A DNA stretch of 64,000 nucleotides. Origin: Chimonanthus salicifolius (Eukaryota > Streptophyta > Magnoliopsida > Laurales > Calycanthaceae). The notes beneath the pieces were generated by a model. It was not told the origin of the DNA. It saw only the letters and a list, made by a program, of their open reading frames with translations, and did not search any database. Made by a program: the position numbers and the translations under genes. Of this stretch, positions 47,460 to 59,159 are shown one piece after another (the stretch's first letter is position 1; every line of letters starts with the position of its first letter). The stretch covers positions 45,812,201 through 45,876,200 of the forward strand of contig CM023538.1 of the NCBI GenBank assembly GCA_013350335.1. The letters are read 5' to 3'.

Positions 47460-48530
47460 ACTCCTCCTCTTCAATTTACTGCAGATTCCAAATATTAATC
47501 TTCATCTTACTTTTGACTGGAATGGTCGTTTAAATTTAAGCAGGTCAAAAACATGTAAGCCCGTCGCACACTCTCTTTGTTATCGTTCTAAGAAATTCCA
47601 TGTTCTCATGCATCACTACAATTTATTATTACCCATCAGTTAATAATTTGATGTTTTCTTGCTTTACTTCAATTTAGGACCCATAAAAAATTATTGAAAT
47701 AAAGCTATTAACGAAGTCTATATTTTTAACATGAGACTTATAAAATTACCTTTAATCAAATTAAATAACTCATAAATTTAAAGATCATAAAAATTTTGAA
47801 ATTAATTTAAATCATATTAAAGCTTAAAGAGATTAAAAATGTGGTTATATTAATTCAATTAAAGTTAAAGTAGTATGCCAGATATTCAAGCGACAACTTT
47901 TTATAGGCTTATGACACAAGGCCAAATATGTTCTATATAAAGGTGAAAAGTCAAAGATTAAATGAATAATTTAAAGTTATTAAATTAAAAAGCTTAGTAA
48001 AAAAACTTCATTCATCCAAGCAATATAACTTATTGTGATATTAAGATGGCACTTTGAAGTCTTTAATTGCAATGATCGTTTAACTTAGTGCACATGGCAC
48101 TTTAAAGTCTTTAATTTACTGCTGATTCTGAATATTAATCTTTATCATACTTTTGACTGCAATGATCGTTTAACTTAGTCCACATGGTAATAAAAATAAA
48201 TATATTAAAATAAAATAAAATAAGTTTGTTATAAAAAAAATATGATTTGATTGGTCCAATTAAGATGATCTTTTAATGAGTATAAACCTTTTTAAAAGAC
48301 CCATTATATAGGGCCAAAGTGTCCCACGTACATATACAGAAGTTATGGACTAAAATAACAATTTATAGTTATCAAATTGAAGTTTAAAACCAGTTTCATT
48401 GGCTCAATCAAATTTGTTTCTTGTTTCCCATATTAAAATATAAACTTTTGAAGGGACCCATTACATGAAGCCAAACTCACCCAATATATATGAGTGCAAA
48501 TAATTTAAAGTTATCAAATCAGGGATGGTC
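47460..48530. repeat. Diverged repeat units next to the RLP fragment
   Basis: A block of about 63 bp (TTTACTGCAGATTCCAAATA...TTTTGACTGGAATGGTCG) at 47469-47532 recurs at 48111-48173. TGCAATGATCGTTTAACTTA recurs at 48068 and 48158. A second motif, ACCCATTAxATxxxGCCAAA followed later by TTTA(A)AGTTATCAAAT, occurs near 47900, 48300 and 48455. The region is built from old partial duplications. No coding sequence was seen. Confidence 0.55.
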
Positions 48531-48939
48531 ATCCACAAAATGGTGTGCAGAGTATTACGTGAGTACTTAGGTATAATGTCCAAATTAATATAAATCTGAA
48601 TCTACAAAAGGGGAAAAATCAGTCCTCGGGTTTGACTGCTAATTAATTATTTAAATTTAAATTTTTCTAATCAAACTAACTTTCTAAATTAATTTCTAAT
48701 TTAAATGCACTAAAATTTGAATAAATTAAGAATTTAATTAAAAGCCTCTCTGAAGTCAATCAAAAGGAAAGGTCGGGTCATTACAATTCCCTTTGATAGT
48801 TTCTTGTCAACAACTTCTTTTTTACTGCGTATGTGTGTTTCACGTAGAGAGATGCTAACGTCCATGCCACTGCTTCTAGACTTTCGATTTTGTAGGAACA
48901 GGTCTAAATTCTCTCTGATTGTGAGAAATGCATCGCATG

Positions 48940-49266
48940 TAAGGCTGTAATTCGGGTCAGCGAGTAGAGTTCTTTAAAATTCAACCCGATTAAAGTTGAT
49001 ATTTATGAAATCCAACCCGACTTGAATTCTAACATAAATCAACTCGAATTCTGACCCGATTTGCATTTTAAACCCATTTTATTCTAATTTTAGCCGGGTC
49101 GAATCAGGTTAGGCCAGGTCAGGTCGGGTTAACTTGTAAAATCCTCAACTCGACCTGACCCGAATTCTATATGGGTTTTTGTCTTCTCAACCCGACCCGA
49201 CCTGTTGACCCAAAATTTTTTACCTGATCCACATGATTTCAAAACCCAACCCAAGTTGCAGCCCTA
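48940..49266. mobile_element. hAT-type MITE
   Basis: Perfect 8-bp duplications ATCGCATG (48932-48939 and 49267-49274) flank a 327-bp element. The ends are TAAGGCTGTAATTCGGGT and, reversed on the right, TAGGGCTGCAACTTGGGT. Subterminal sequence is full of CCCGACCCG/CGGGTCGG variants. There is no coding capacity. Confidence 0.85.
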
Positions 49267-49955
49267 ATCGCATGGGTGGATGTCTGCAGTTCTACAGATC
49301 TTGCATTCTTTGCCAGTGGTATGGGTAGTTATCATAGTTGTTTTTTATTGTGTTAATCACAATTACTTAACCAACACAAACAAACATGCCAAAAAGTCGA
49401 TGGTGATTTGGATATGTGGCTGAATGTAATACAATTAGATTTTTATTATATTAACTTTAGCAAATTAAAATATAAATTGTACCATATTAATTGTGAAAAA
49501 CATTTTTTATTTAAATATTTTTATTTACTTAATTTAAGCAAATAAAGTTGATACTGTTAGGAAACAACACTTTTATTATTATTTAATTTAATTTAAATCA
49601 AGTAGCTATTTATATGTTTAGTAAATTTATTTTTAGTTCTCATATAAAAAAATATTATTTAATTTTGTAAAGTTAATAAACTCTAAATTGTTATAAAATT
49701 TATTTATTTTAACTTGAGTCACGAGAAATTACTTCTTTTTAACTTGAAAATTACTTAATTAATTAAGTCGGATTGCATGGTTGTAGCCTGAAACACCCCA
49801 TTTTTTTATGAGAAACTGTAAATTAATTAATTTTAAAATCAAATTTATTTTAAATTGAGCAACCATCCATCAACATGTGTCCTCCTTGACGTTGTCATAT
49901 TTACAACTATCATGTCATCCTTCTAATATTAGCACTTTATTATTGTTTTAATAAA

Positions 49956-50065
49956 AGTCTTTAATGAATTATGTTAGACGTACGTTTAAATTTCTCGTTA
50001 GTCTTTCTTTAGTCTTTAATGAATTATGTTAGACGTACGTTTAAATTTCTCGTTAGTCTTTCTTT
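49956..50065. repeat. Perfect 55-bp tandem duplication
   Basis: AGTCTTTAATGAATTATG begins at 49956 and again at 50011. By eye the two 55-bp units are identical throughout, including TTAGACGTACGTTTAAAT. The lack of divergence implies a recent slippage event. Confidence 0.95.
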
Positions 50066-50206
50066 ATTGGTGATGATTCGATTTTGTCTAGTCGGTGGAC
50101 CTAAATTTTGGAAGAATGAAAGATCCAATTAGAGAAAAACGCATAGCGTGTTACACAAATCGTGGCCCCTACAATGAAGAGAGTAGAGTAAGCAGTGAAA
50201 AGTCTG

Positions 50207-50930
50207 TCTCTAAAGATGATTTCTTATGGATGCAGTTTAAAAAAGATGCAACGAACAAAAGGTGGAAGTAATATCTTTTGAACTGTGGAGTCTTGTTATT
50301 GTAGTAAAAAGTAAAATATATTGAAAGATTAAGATTGTCTACAAATTAGAACGCAATTAACGCATAAATATAATAACATATGACATCAGCAGCGTGTCAT
50401 CGAAATTTGGTGATGGGCAGATATCTCGCCGATATGGCAGATATCTCGCCGATATGATTAATAGCAGAATTTAAAAAAAAAAAAATCAAAATGATTATGG
50501 GACCGAGTCAAAATACCCACCGATATCTGTCGATATTTACATTTTCAATTTTAAAAAAAAAATTAATTTCTTTTTCAGTTTTTTTCAGTTTTTTTAATTT
50601 AGAAAAAATAAAATAATAAAATAATACTGACATTTTAAAAAAAAAGGAGAGAAAATCATATTTGCCGATATTTGCATATTGGCCGAAATATCGTCCGAGC
50701 CGATTTTTTCACCCCTGAGAGGGAGTATTATAGGCAGAAAGGTAAAAGGACAAAATGGTAAAACGCTCACGATTTATATCATTCCATGTTTCTCTAAAGA
50801 TGATTTCTTATGCATACAGGTTAAAAAAAATGCAATGAACAAAAGGTGGAAGTAATATCTTTTGAACTGTTATTGAAAAGTTAAGATTGTCTATAAATTA
50901 GAACGCAGTCAACGCATCAATATAGTAACA
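50207..50930. repeat. Direct repeats flanking a GCCGATAT element
   Basis: 50207-50378 and 50791-50930 are copies of one sequence. Both start TCTCTAAAGATGATTTCTTA, contain AACAAAAGGTGGAAGTAATA and end near AACGCAxTxAACGCATxAAT. The right copy lacks about 33 bases after TTTTGAACTGT. Between them lies the GCCGATAT-rich segment. This could be a segmental duplication or the LTR-like ends of a small element. Confidence 0.7.
50400..50720. repeat. GCCGATAT-block repeat, copy C
   Basis: It contains a perfect 20-bp tandem pair (GGCAGATATCTCGCCGATAT at 50416 and 50436), then ACCGATATCTGTCGATATTT. A long poly-A/T core follows, then TTTGCCGATATTTGCATATTG and GGCCGAAATATCGTCCGAGC. The layout is the same as at 23115-23490: GATATCGGC-type blocks around an A/T core. 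Confidence 0.65.
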
Positions 50931-51479
50931 ATCATTGGCAGAAAAAACTGAGCCTTCATGTTTTCAAGACTCTAAGTCCTGTTAGATCCTTTTTTTCTTT
51001 CTCTTTTTATTTGTAAATTAAGTAACCTTTAAATCTAGTGTTGGATTGAGAATTCTGAACTAAATAAAATACCACATTTAAAAAGTTTTTCTTTCTTTAA
51101 TTTATTTCATACTTTAAATATTTGTAAATATTTTTGAAAAAACTAAATCAAATATTCTTCAGAAAATTTATTATAAAATTGTCGTTTCAATAGTAAATCT
51201 GAAAGAGGTCTAAGGCCTCTCAACGTAGGTTAACTTACTTTTATTCGATTAAGGGTTTGTTGTGAAAGAATTATGGTTGTCAGGGTACTTGATTTAGTTA
51301 GTGCTTATCGTGTCAGGATTACTGTAGTAAAAATAATTAAACATTTTGTTTGAAAGATTTCCCAATATGGAGTCCAATATGCATAAACAATTAATCAACT
51401 TAAGATGTAATCCATGAACATATTTAGATAGCATAAAGATATATTTTTATCAAAAGTCTATATGTTATGTATAGCCCGT

Positions 51480-52545
51480 CATTCATTTTGAAAAGAAAAA
51501 TTTTATCTTGGGCTTTCCTAAATTATTTGTTGAAAAGGTTAGAAGTAGTCTCAACAATCAAGAAATATAGATTATAATAAATATACCTATGGAGACTTAA
51601 TATAAAAAAAATAGACTACAAAAGGTTACATTATGTATAGACACAAAGTTTAATAATGAAATTAAGAAGAAAAAAACTGTTTGATTAAAAAGAATTTGGA
51701 GATTTTTGTTATCAATTTGCATGTGATCCTCTAAATGACTCAAGAAAAGATCCTCTAAATCAAGATATAAGAGAAATTATCCCATAAATTACAATAAATA
51801 TAAAATACCACACTGAAAAACATAAAGTTTTTACAAAAATAAACCTTCAGCGTCCAACGTGTTATAAATGTGGACAAAAAGTTACTTATGCTCATAAATG
51901 CTTTAAAAGAATTACAAAAAAGAAAATAAATGAATTAGAATTCTTTTCAGCAAGTATCACAACCATAGTAATATTGAAATTATCCAGATAATGAAAACAA
52001 TATAACAGGCAAATATTAAATATGATAAATGAAGTCAATAAAGGTTGTTATGGAAAAATAACTGCTCTCTAGAATTTAATCAACTGGGTTATGAATCTTC
52101 TTCCTCAGAAACTTCCTATTCAGACTTTCATATTAATGTTTTAACAAGTGAGAAATTAATGAAATAAAATAACCCAAAAAACAAAAAGCACATATAGAAA
52201 AAAATAAGACGTATGAAATTGTGTAATATGTCAAAAGTCTCAAAAAGACTTCAAGAAGGAAAACCTAGTGAGAAAACACATATAACGTTAAAAGATTTAC
52301 AAAAAAAACTAAATGAAATAATTTTTTTTTTAAAAGAATTAAGAATGAGAGTTGATACTCTTGAATATAGAAAAAAATTAGAAAATAACAATGCAAATGA
52401 ATTAAATTTATCAACAAGCCAAACTAATGTAAATGAAATTTCAAAATTTATATTCAGAAAATGGTATACAAAGGTCAGAATAATAGTATCAGAAGATTAT
52501 TCAATTGATATATTCTGCTTATAAGATGTAGGTACCTTAAAATTC
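51480..52545 (+). mobile_element. Endogenous pararetrovirus relic (Caulimoviridae-like)
   Basis: Plus-strand frames contain FACDPLNDS near 51730 and a zinc-knuckle-like CYKCGQK...YAHKC near 51860. A lysine-rich stretch (KKKINELE) follows the knuckle. The frame at 52213-52524 is acidic and Lys-rich with a coiled-coil-like region, and ends where an aspartic-protease domain would begin. Stops and frameshifts break every frame. In the knuckle the usual Gly-His pair reads Val-Thr. The order coat-protein knuckle, then linker, then protease edge fits an integrated plant pararetrovirus. The reverse transcriptase is not seen. It is a non-functional fossil. Confidence 0.6.
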
Positions 52546-53944
52546 GCGCAGGCTGATATATCTGCCAAAGGGAGGGAATTGCGGTAGTTTGATGGGAATT
52601 CAATTCTATTCATTACCTTCAAACAAGCTTACATGGGCTCTTTTATAGTGTTCAGCGTAAAACATTACTAGACTGTGATTACAATAAAATATGCTTAAAT
52701 TGTCTTTAAATGAAAATTATAATAAAATGTCTAAACTACTCTCAAATAAAATAAAACTAAAACTAAACCCATATAATGAAATGACAAAATAAATAAATAA
52801 ATATGATAACATATTCCACATCAGTTGCCATCAGTTCACGGTTGCCATCACTTATAACCTATCACAGTAACTTTGTCTGCCTCACCCTTGTGTTAATTTT
52901 CCTGGTTTTCCTTCTCAGACTTGCCTCGTCTGCTCACCTTCAATATTTTCCTTCCCACCAGTTCAATATTGTTTACATTCCAATTTTCCTTCTTGGTAGC
53001 ACCTCTTTACAAGTATCGATTGCATCGTCCAATGAATTGTAATATACCTTTTGTAGCATTGGATTTACCTCTTTCTGTCGTCGAATTTCTTCTGCATTTG
53101 GATTTGTCTACCCCTGTTAATTACATTTTTTACACCCTAGATTTGTCTGCCTCTATCTTCGATTGTGGTTCCAACTGTCAAGATGAACAAGGTTTGTAAA
53201 TCTCATGTGTATGCCTTCTCTGTTTTCTTCTGTTCCTCCATTGTTGGATCTACATACGTGGAACATTGGTTCTATCTTGACTTGACCGGCACATCTAAAC
53301 CATTGATTCACTGTCGCTCCACCAAATGCCATCATTGGAACGTTGGATTCTCAAGTTAACTGGTTCAATAATTGCAAACTCAAGTGCTATGCATGAATAA
53401 AAGTGAGCCATGTCAAAAAATCTATTAAGTTTGCATAAGTATAGCTATATCTATCCAAAGATATTAACGAAAACAAAATGATATTAAACATGATAAAAAT
53501 GTCAATGAATTTTAAAATGGACGTTGCTCTTGCATATGGATGGCTAATAATTTGACTAAAAATATAATAAATGCAAAATCTAAAAGAATAAGATTAAGAG
53601 AGATATTTAAAATAAATTATAGCATTGAACTTGGACTTACATTCATATTAGGGATTAAAATGCTAAAGTATAAAATAAAAGGTTAAAATACAATGAGAAA
53701 AAAATTCAATTCATTATAAAAAAAAAAAAAATCAAATACAAGAATGATGGTTGTTGTTCTTCCCACAAATGAATTACAGTCAAATTAAAAAAAAAAAAAA
53801 AATAGAAAGAGAGTGTTGTAAACTTGTAATGTCTACGTTTATCCTCTAAGTTTTTATTCTTTGCACAATAAAACATTAAATAGAATAATAATAGTAATAA
53901 TAAATCTAAAATTATAAACATTAAACTTACAACAAATCATTTTC
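52546..53944. other. Unassigned sequence after the pararetrovirus relic
   Basis: Overlapping frames on both strands at 52803-53359 match no family I know. A TATAAAAGAGCCC sequence on the minus strand at 52641-52647 could be an LTR or leader promoter. The stretch is probably part of another decayed retroelement. Confidence 0.35.
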
Positions 53945-54045
53945 TCAACTACATTGGCTAGGTTGGATTTCCAGGTCTTTACAACCTTTACATGGAACTG
54001 TAAATCATTCATGCACCATCAAGCAATCTAGTCTCTTCATCAATC
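53945..54045. repeat. Copy of a 100-bp dispersed repeat (partner at 57110-57200)
   Basis: GGTTGGATTTCCAGGTCTTT, ACAACCTTTACATGGAACTG and TAAATCATTCA here correspond to GTTGGATTTCCAAATCTTTA, CAACCTTTACATGACATTG and TAAACCATTCA at 57128-57180. It has the same orientation. No coding sequence was seen. Confidence 0.65.
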
Positions 54046-54089
54046 ACTAAATCTATGTTGTCTGCCTCCTTACTGATTTCATGTTACAA

Positions 54090-55010
54090 TCAAGCCACAA
54101 AACTTCCTTTTAATTTGCCGCATTCAAGTCCAAACATTAGCAACTGATCGATTCATCTCTGTTTTATAGTGGTTCCTCATAATTTTGGATTCCTTGCTTT
54201 TAAAAACGACATTCAGAAACAGAAACCAATGCCTATGGATTCGTTGTAAAATTGGACTTGCCAACTTTGATCCGCAGGCCCACACAGTTCATGCTTCAAG
54301 GTATTTAATTTTAGGTAGGATTTTTTCTGCAATTTCGGCATTTCAGGTGGGGTCCACATCGTGCTAACTCGTCAGGTGACATGGCCTTTCGAGTTGGATC
54401 CCTAAGGGAATAAAATATATTTAATTTATTATGCTTTTGAGGCTAAAAAGTGTCCTAAATGGGCCAGGCCCAAACAATGCAAATGGGCCCATATTCAGGT
54501 ATGCATGGGTTCAATGGGTTGTGTTCAGGTCCTTTATTTCCAGCATAGATCTGAGCATATATTTGGAGAGCGAATTTGTCAATTTCGTCCAATCGGGCCC
54601 GTTCATATTAAATCGGGTTGTCGGATTCGATGCCCGTATCAAAATTGGAGGCATTTTGGAGTACGAACGACTCTTCTCTATTATCATAAAAAAGATAAAT
54701 TGAATAAATTGAATTTAATGGAGTTTGAGGTGGGAATGGAGAGATCAATGGAGAGAGTGCCACATGGGCAAATTTTGTCCTCACCTTTATTTGTATAATA
54801 TAATAGATAAGTATAGAGTAAGTTTGACATCTGCCTTATTCGAAACATGGCCAATTTTAAAATTTTATTTAATTAAATATGTTTTCAACAAAAAAACATG
54901 ATTTAATTTTGCCAATCATGGGAGTCAACTCAAATCTAAACATTTAATTATTCGAATTGAAGAAAGGATTGGGCTTGACCGATGTTGTAAAAATAAGATT
55001 CACATGAGGC
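54090..55010. repeat. Left copy of a long direct repeat (partner 63280-63660)
   Basis: The sequence shares GTTTTATAGTGGTTCCT, GGATTCCTTGCTTTTAAAA, CCACACAGTTCATGCTTC, TGTATAATATAATAGATAA, then ATTATTCGAATTGAA and ACCGATGTTG with 63300-63655. The left copy has about 450 extra bases (roughly 54325-54787) that are absent from the right copy. Both could be LTRs or related insertions of one element. Confidence 0.65.
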
Positions 55011-55354
55011 TTATGGTAAGCAGAGGTTAATGTAACAAGCCCAACGGCTAAACATGTTTCATGCCCTAAATCCGTGGCAAACAAATTCATGCATCAAACG
55101 TATCCCTTAGTATGTACACACTCGTAAAATTCAATACATAAACACAGCTATAAAATGTAGCACAACTTCCTTGTCAATGTTGAAATGCATGGTATACACT
55201 CAAAAAGTGCAATCAATTTTTAAAGTAGCAATCGACAACTAAAAATAATTTCATTCTCCAACTCTTGCTAATATAAAGAAAGACAATAAAACTCCAAAAG
55301 CCTATTGCATATGACATGGCAACACGTATGACTAGAAATATAGAGGATTGTCTC

Positions 55355-55978
55355 TAACGTTGATTCATCGTTTTCTTTACTTTGCTCAAGTGAGGGTTTC
55401 ATTGAGCAATTTCTCTTGAGAGGTTATCCATAGAGACTTTCTTGATAGATACTCTCGTTGAATGTGTCAAATTGTCCCTATGAATATGGAATCATACGTG
55501 CAAGATTATTAAAAACAACATTGAATGTCTAAAGTGCATAGAGTTGAGTTAATTTCATCGAAATTTGACATGTCAGTTTGTTGTTGGAGATACTGTTTAC
55601 TATCATAAGTCCAAATACTCCCTCCTCGTGATAATGTTTTTTTTGGAAATATCACCAGTTAAAAGGTTGTGATACAAGTTCAATGATAATATCTCCTTCA
55701 AATATCCTATCTCCAGAGGAATTTTACCAGTCAACAGAGAAATCAATTCCGATCATCAGAAGAAGTGGAGTGCCTTCATAAGTGAGTGAATATCCCTTAG
55801 TTGTACAGGTCGTTCTTAAGCTGTAGTTTATAACAACATTAGTTCCGTGAGCTTTATTTTCATCTATACCCAAGAATATCCTACTACAATGTGATCCAAG
55901 TAGAGATATTGAAATGTAACTATGAAGTTTTCTTTGAGTGTATTGCGATTGGTCCAAGCATGGATATTGATGAAGCAA
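55355..55978 (-). pseudogene. LRR receptor-like protein, C-terminal fragment
   Basis: On the minus strand one frame reads TTKGYSLTYEGTPLLLMIGI then DFS. After a frameshift it continues LTGKIPLEIGYLKEILSLNL then YHNLLTGDIS, two plant-type LRRs. A further frame gives ISNNKLTCQISMKLTQLYAL, then GQFDTFNESIYQ and PLKRNCS. This is the C-terminal cap of plant receptor-like proteins (usually GQFxTFxExSYxGNPxLCG). Stops interrupt it at the expected Gly and Cys-Gly positions. There is no transmembrane segment and no N-terminal LRR block, so it is a dead fragment. Confidence 0.75.
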
Positions 55979-57109
55979 GGAAGTATGTTTCCCAAAAATT
56001 AATTATCTGAAAAGTCCAGCAACTTATGTTTTTGCAAAATGGGCTTCTCTCTCTAAGTTGGGGTTTAAATTCCCTTTTTCATTCCGTCATATCGAAGCTT
56101 TGAATATTAAGTGTCAGAGTTCCGATAGTGTTGGAACTCATCGGACTTCCGACAAAGCCCCACAAATTTTTTTAAAGTCCCGAAATGTCACTCTCAGGTC
56201 TGACCTAATGGTCTCCGATAGTCCCCTGTCGGAGATTCGAAAATGTCGGATTTTCGACACTTCTACTTGGAACTCCGACCCTGCCATTCTTTTTTTTTTT
56301 TTTTCTACAATTTGACCTCTGTAATCCTCCTTGGCTTCCCCATTTGGTCAACCAAGTGCGACAACACGCCAGTATTCTGTACTCTAAGTTCACGCGTGCC
56401 AACACTCACATTTCATGGAAATACATTATTGCGTGAACATTAGGTCGTTACAGTAGCTTAACTGGAAAGAAAACCTCACCAAACTATGCTCCAATGATTA
56501 AAGGTTGAGTGACGATGCCGTGCATATCCATGCATTTTACAATGATTATTCGTGTATAGTAAATTCGATACAATATGGTTGTTAGATAGGCAGGTGGCCA
56601 ACAGTTTGTTAAATCAATATTAAAGTCCAGATATTAAATTTATTAGGATAAATGGCATGATGATGATTAAAATAAGTATAACTCGTGTTCAAAGAGCTAA
56701 GAGCTTCTGGATAGGGTCGTTAATGGGCTGGTCCAGTCTAGGAAAATCACACTTTTGAATAGTCTCTCTCAATTGGGTTGATATGTAAAAATGTCGTAAA
56801 TCATTTTATTGGTATCTTTACTAATTTTTGAAATCCAACCAATTCAGTTGTAGAAGATTTCACAATGGTGCCCGAAATGCTAATTTGTCGTCGTTGCCTC
56901 TTCTTATCCAACATAGACCTCACACTAGTCACAAACTAAGAGACTAATATTTTCTGAGCCACCAATGATGCCAAGCGAAGTTACACTCTCTGAAGTGTGT
57001 GACAATTTATGTAATAAGGTTAGCCATCTTTTTGTGGCTTATGATTGTGGCGGGCCGGGTCGATCCAGCCCAAGAGGACGGTAGTTTGGAGATTGATTGT
57101 AACAATGCA
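55979..57109. other. Non-coding DNA with TCCGA-rich block
   Basis: 56090-56280 is rich in TCCGA/TCGGA words (AGTTCCGATAGTG, ATCGGACTTCCGAC, TGTCGGAGATTCG), in the style of a retroelement leader or DNA-transposon end. No gene is recognised. Confidence 0.35.
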
Positions 57110-57200
57110 AGTATTGTTGTGGTTGCTAAGTTGGATTTCCAAATCTTTACAACCTTTACATGACATTGTAAACCATTCAATGTAGCCCCTTCCTCAACCA
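57110..57200. repeat. Partner of the repeat at 53945-54045
   Basis: See the left copy. The two lie about 3.2 kb apart in direct orientation and bracket the receptor-like protein C-terminal fragment. Confidence 0.6.
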
Positions 57201-59159
57201 CTATATTGTATGGAAGAAGAAGAGAAAGTTGGAAACATTTAATGCTTCCTTAAGAGATTTTAAAGAAATTAAGGAGATGAATTCATGAAAAAAAAAAGAG
57301 AGCAATTAATAGATAATCATATTTAAATGTTTTTAGTTACCCAACTTAAATGGAAGATTTTCTGATTACGTTGCTCAATAGGCAAGATTTAAGACTAATT
57401 AAAAGAGAAAACTAAGAAATTTAAAATTGTTAAATGATAGTGACTATGGAGTGGTTTCATCGAATCCAAGTCACAAAATGAGGGAATTTGATGAAGGTAA
57501 CGTAGGGTTTAATACCTACTTAAATCATCATACTGAAAATAATAATTTTTTACTTAAAATCCTTAGATTTCAATCAAGGACAATGAAATCGAAACTTCGG
57601 ATATCTACGGGACAATTTGATGAAAGAAATTAGGTTTCTAGAAATTCGATTCAAACGAGAAATTGAGAATCTGAATGTTAAATTTTAATACATTTAATTA
57701 ACTAAATTAGATGCAATTAAATTAAATATACATGAATTCTTATTCGACTCGAATTCAGATTGAAAATTTAAGAATGTTCGAATGAATCAATTTGGATGTC
57801 GAATCACAATTTAATTAAGTAATTGAAATGGATGCAAGACATGAAACTTAAATTCCCCAAATAATTAAAATTCAACACTTAAATTCAATTTAATTCAAAC
57901 ACATAAAACGAATCAAATTCAAAAGGAAACAAATACAAGACACAGCAAATTGCACAAATTTCTTTTTTTTACAAAGCTTGATCACTTCTCAATTTATAGG
58001 CCTTATTTGTTAAGAAAACAAAAAGAAAGGAAAAAAATAAATAAAAGAAGTAAGTCAATCTCTGTTGGGCTTGCAAACCTGGTTGAATTTGGTCGAACGA
58101 GTTTCATGCTGTTGATGTGCATATTTTACATTTATAATCTTGCAAGTGCACGAACCATGTATAGTACAGCTGTATGATTGCCAGATCAAAACCAAAGGAA
58201 ATCTACAAAATATATGTTTAAAATTAAATCGGTACCTTTAAAAAGATGTAATCATAAGAAATATAATATATGAAGTTACAATTTTAATTTAGAAAACGAA
58301 AGTAACGCCCTCATTATCTAACTTATGATTTAACAAGTCGAGAATCAAATCCATCTTCTTTGTTATTAAAATGGTGAAACAAGAATATGTAGTCTCATCT
58401 TAATTTAAATTCACATGTTTTAAGATTAAAATATCATATGTCCAACCTTAGTTATTTAAATCTTGAGAGGGAGAGAATTTGAATACGAAGAATTAAAGAA
58501 TAAAATACATAAACATACAAGAATAAAAACATGAAAATAAATTGAATATTAAAAATACAACACACAAACAAAGGAACTAACATAATAAAGACTGAAATTG
58601 AAATTGCAAGTAAAGTAAATGACAAAATTTAAAAGTGCAGTATTTAAAGGGTGGTTGCTAGAATAGACCACTCATCACCCAAAATGTGAAAACAAATACA
58701 AAACCTAGATCTGAAATTCGCGTAAAGATCTGAAATACAATTCATACTTACTAATAAAGACAAGATTCACAACTTTTAATTTAATTAATTAAACCTTACT
58801 AATCATGATTCAATATTTACAATCAAGATCCTAACTATTGCATTTGCTCATGTTTAATTAATAAAACAAAAGTTGCAAACTTGAAATTAAAAGCAAAATA
58901 ATCACAAAAGAATTTTAGAACTTGGATGATTCAGGATTCTAAATGGATGCTTTGTATTTATTTAATGGAAGAGTTCAGTATAGGCACTTATAAATTAAAT
59001 AAAAGAAAGACAACATAAAAATAAAAATCTACAACTCTCACTTTTAAATTCGAATGGTACTCCTGTTTTCTTGTTTTTTCTCCCCAACCTTGGCCCTCTC
59101 AAGCTCCTGGTCAAATTCGATTTTTATTGTTGGCTTAGTGCTCTATTTATAAGCTCGGG
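57201..59159. other. AT-rich DNA with retroelement-like motif at 58110-58200
   Basis: No gene is recognised. ATATTTTACATTTATAATCTTG then CAAGTGCACGAACC at about 58122-58156 resembles 61898-61938 (CAAATTTTAAATTTATAACTCG then CAAGCGCACGAATC). This motif is frequent in plant LTR sequences. The two sites may be ends of related elements. Confidence 0.4.

Noticed and set aside
52803..53359. Possible gene from several 60-92 codon frames
   Set aside because: Open frames on both strands disagree and none shows a known domain; probably decayed retroelement sequence.
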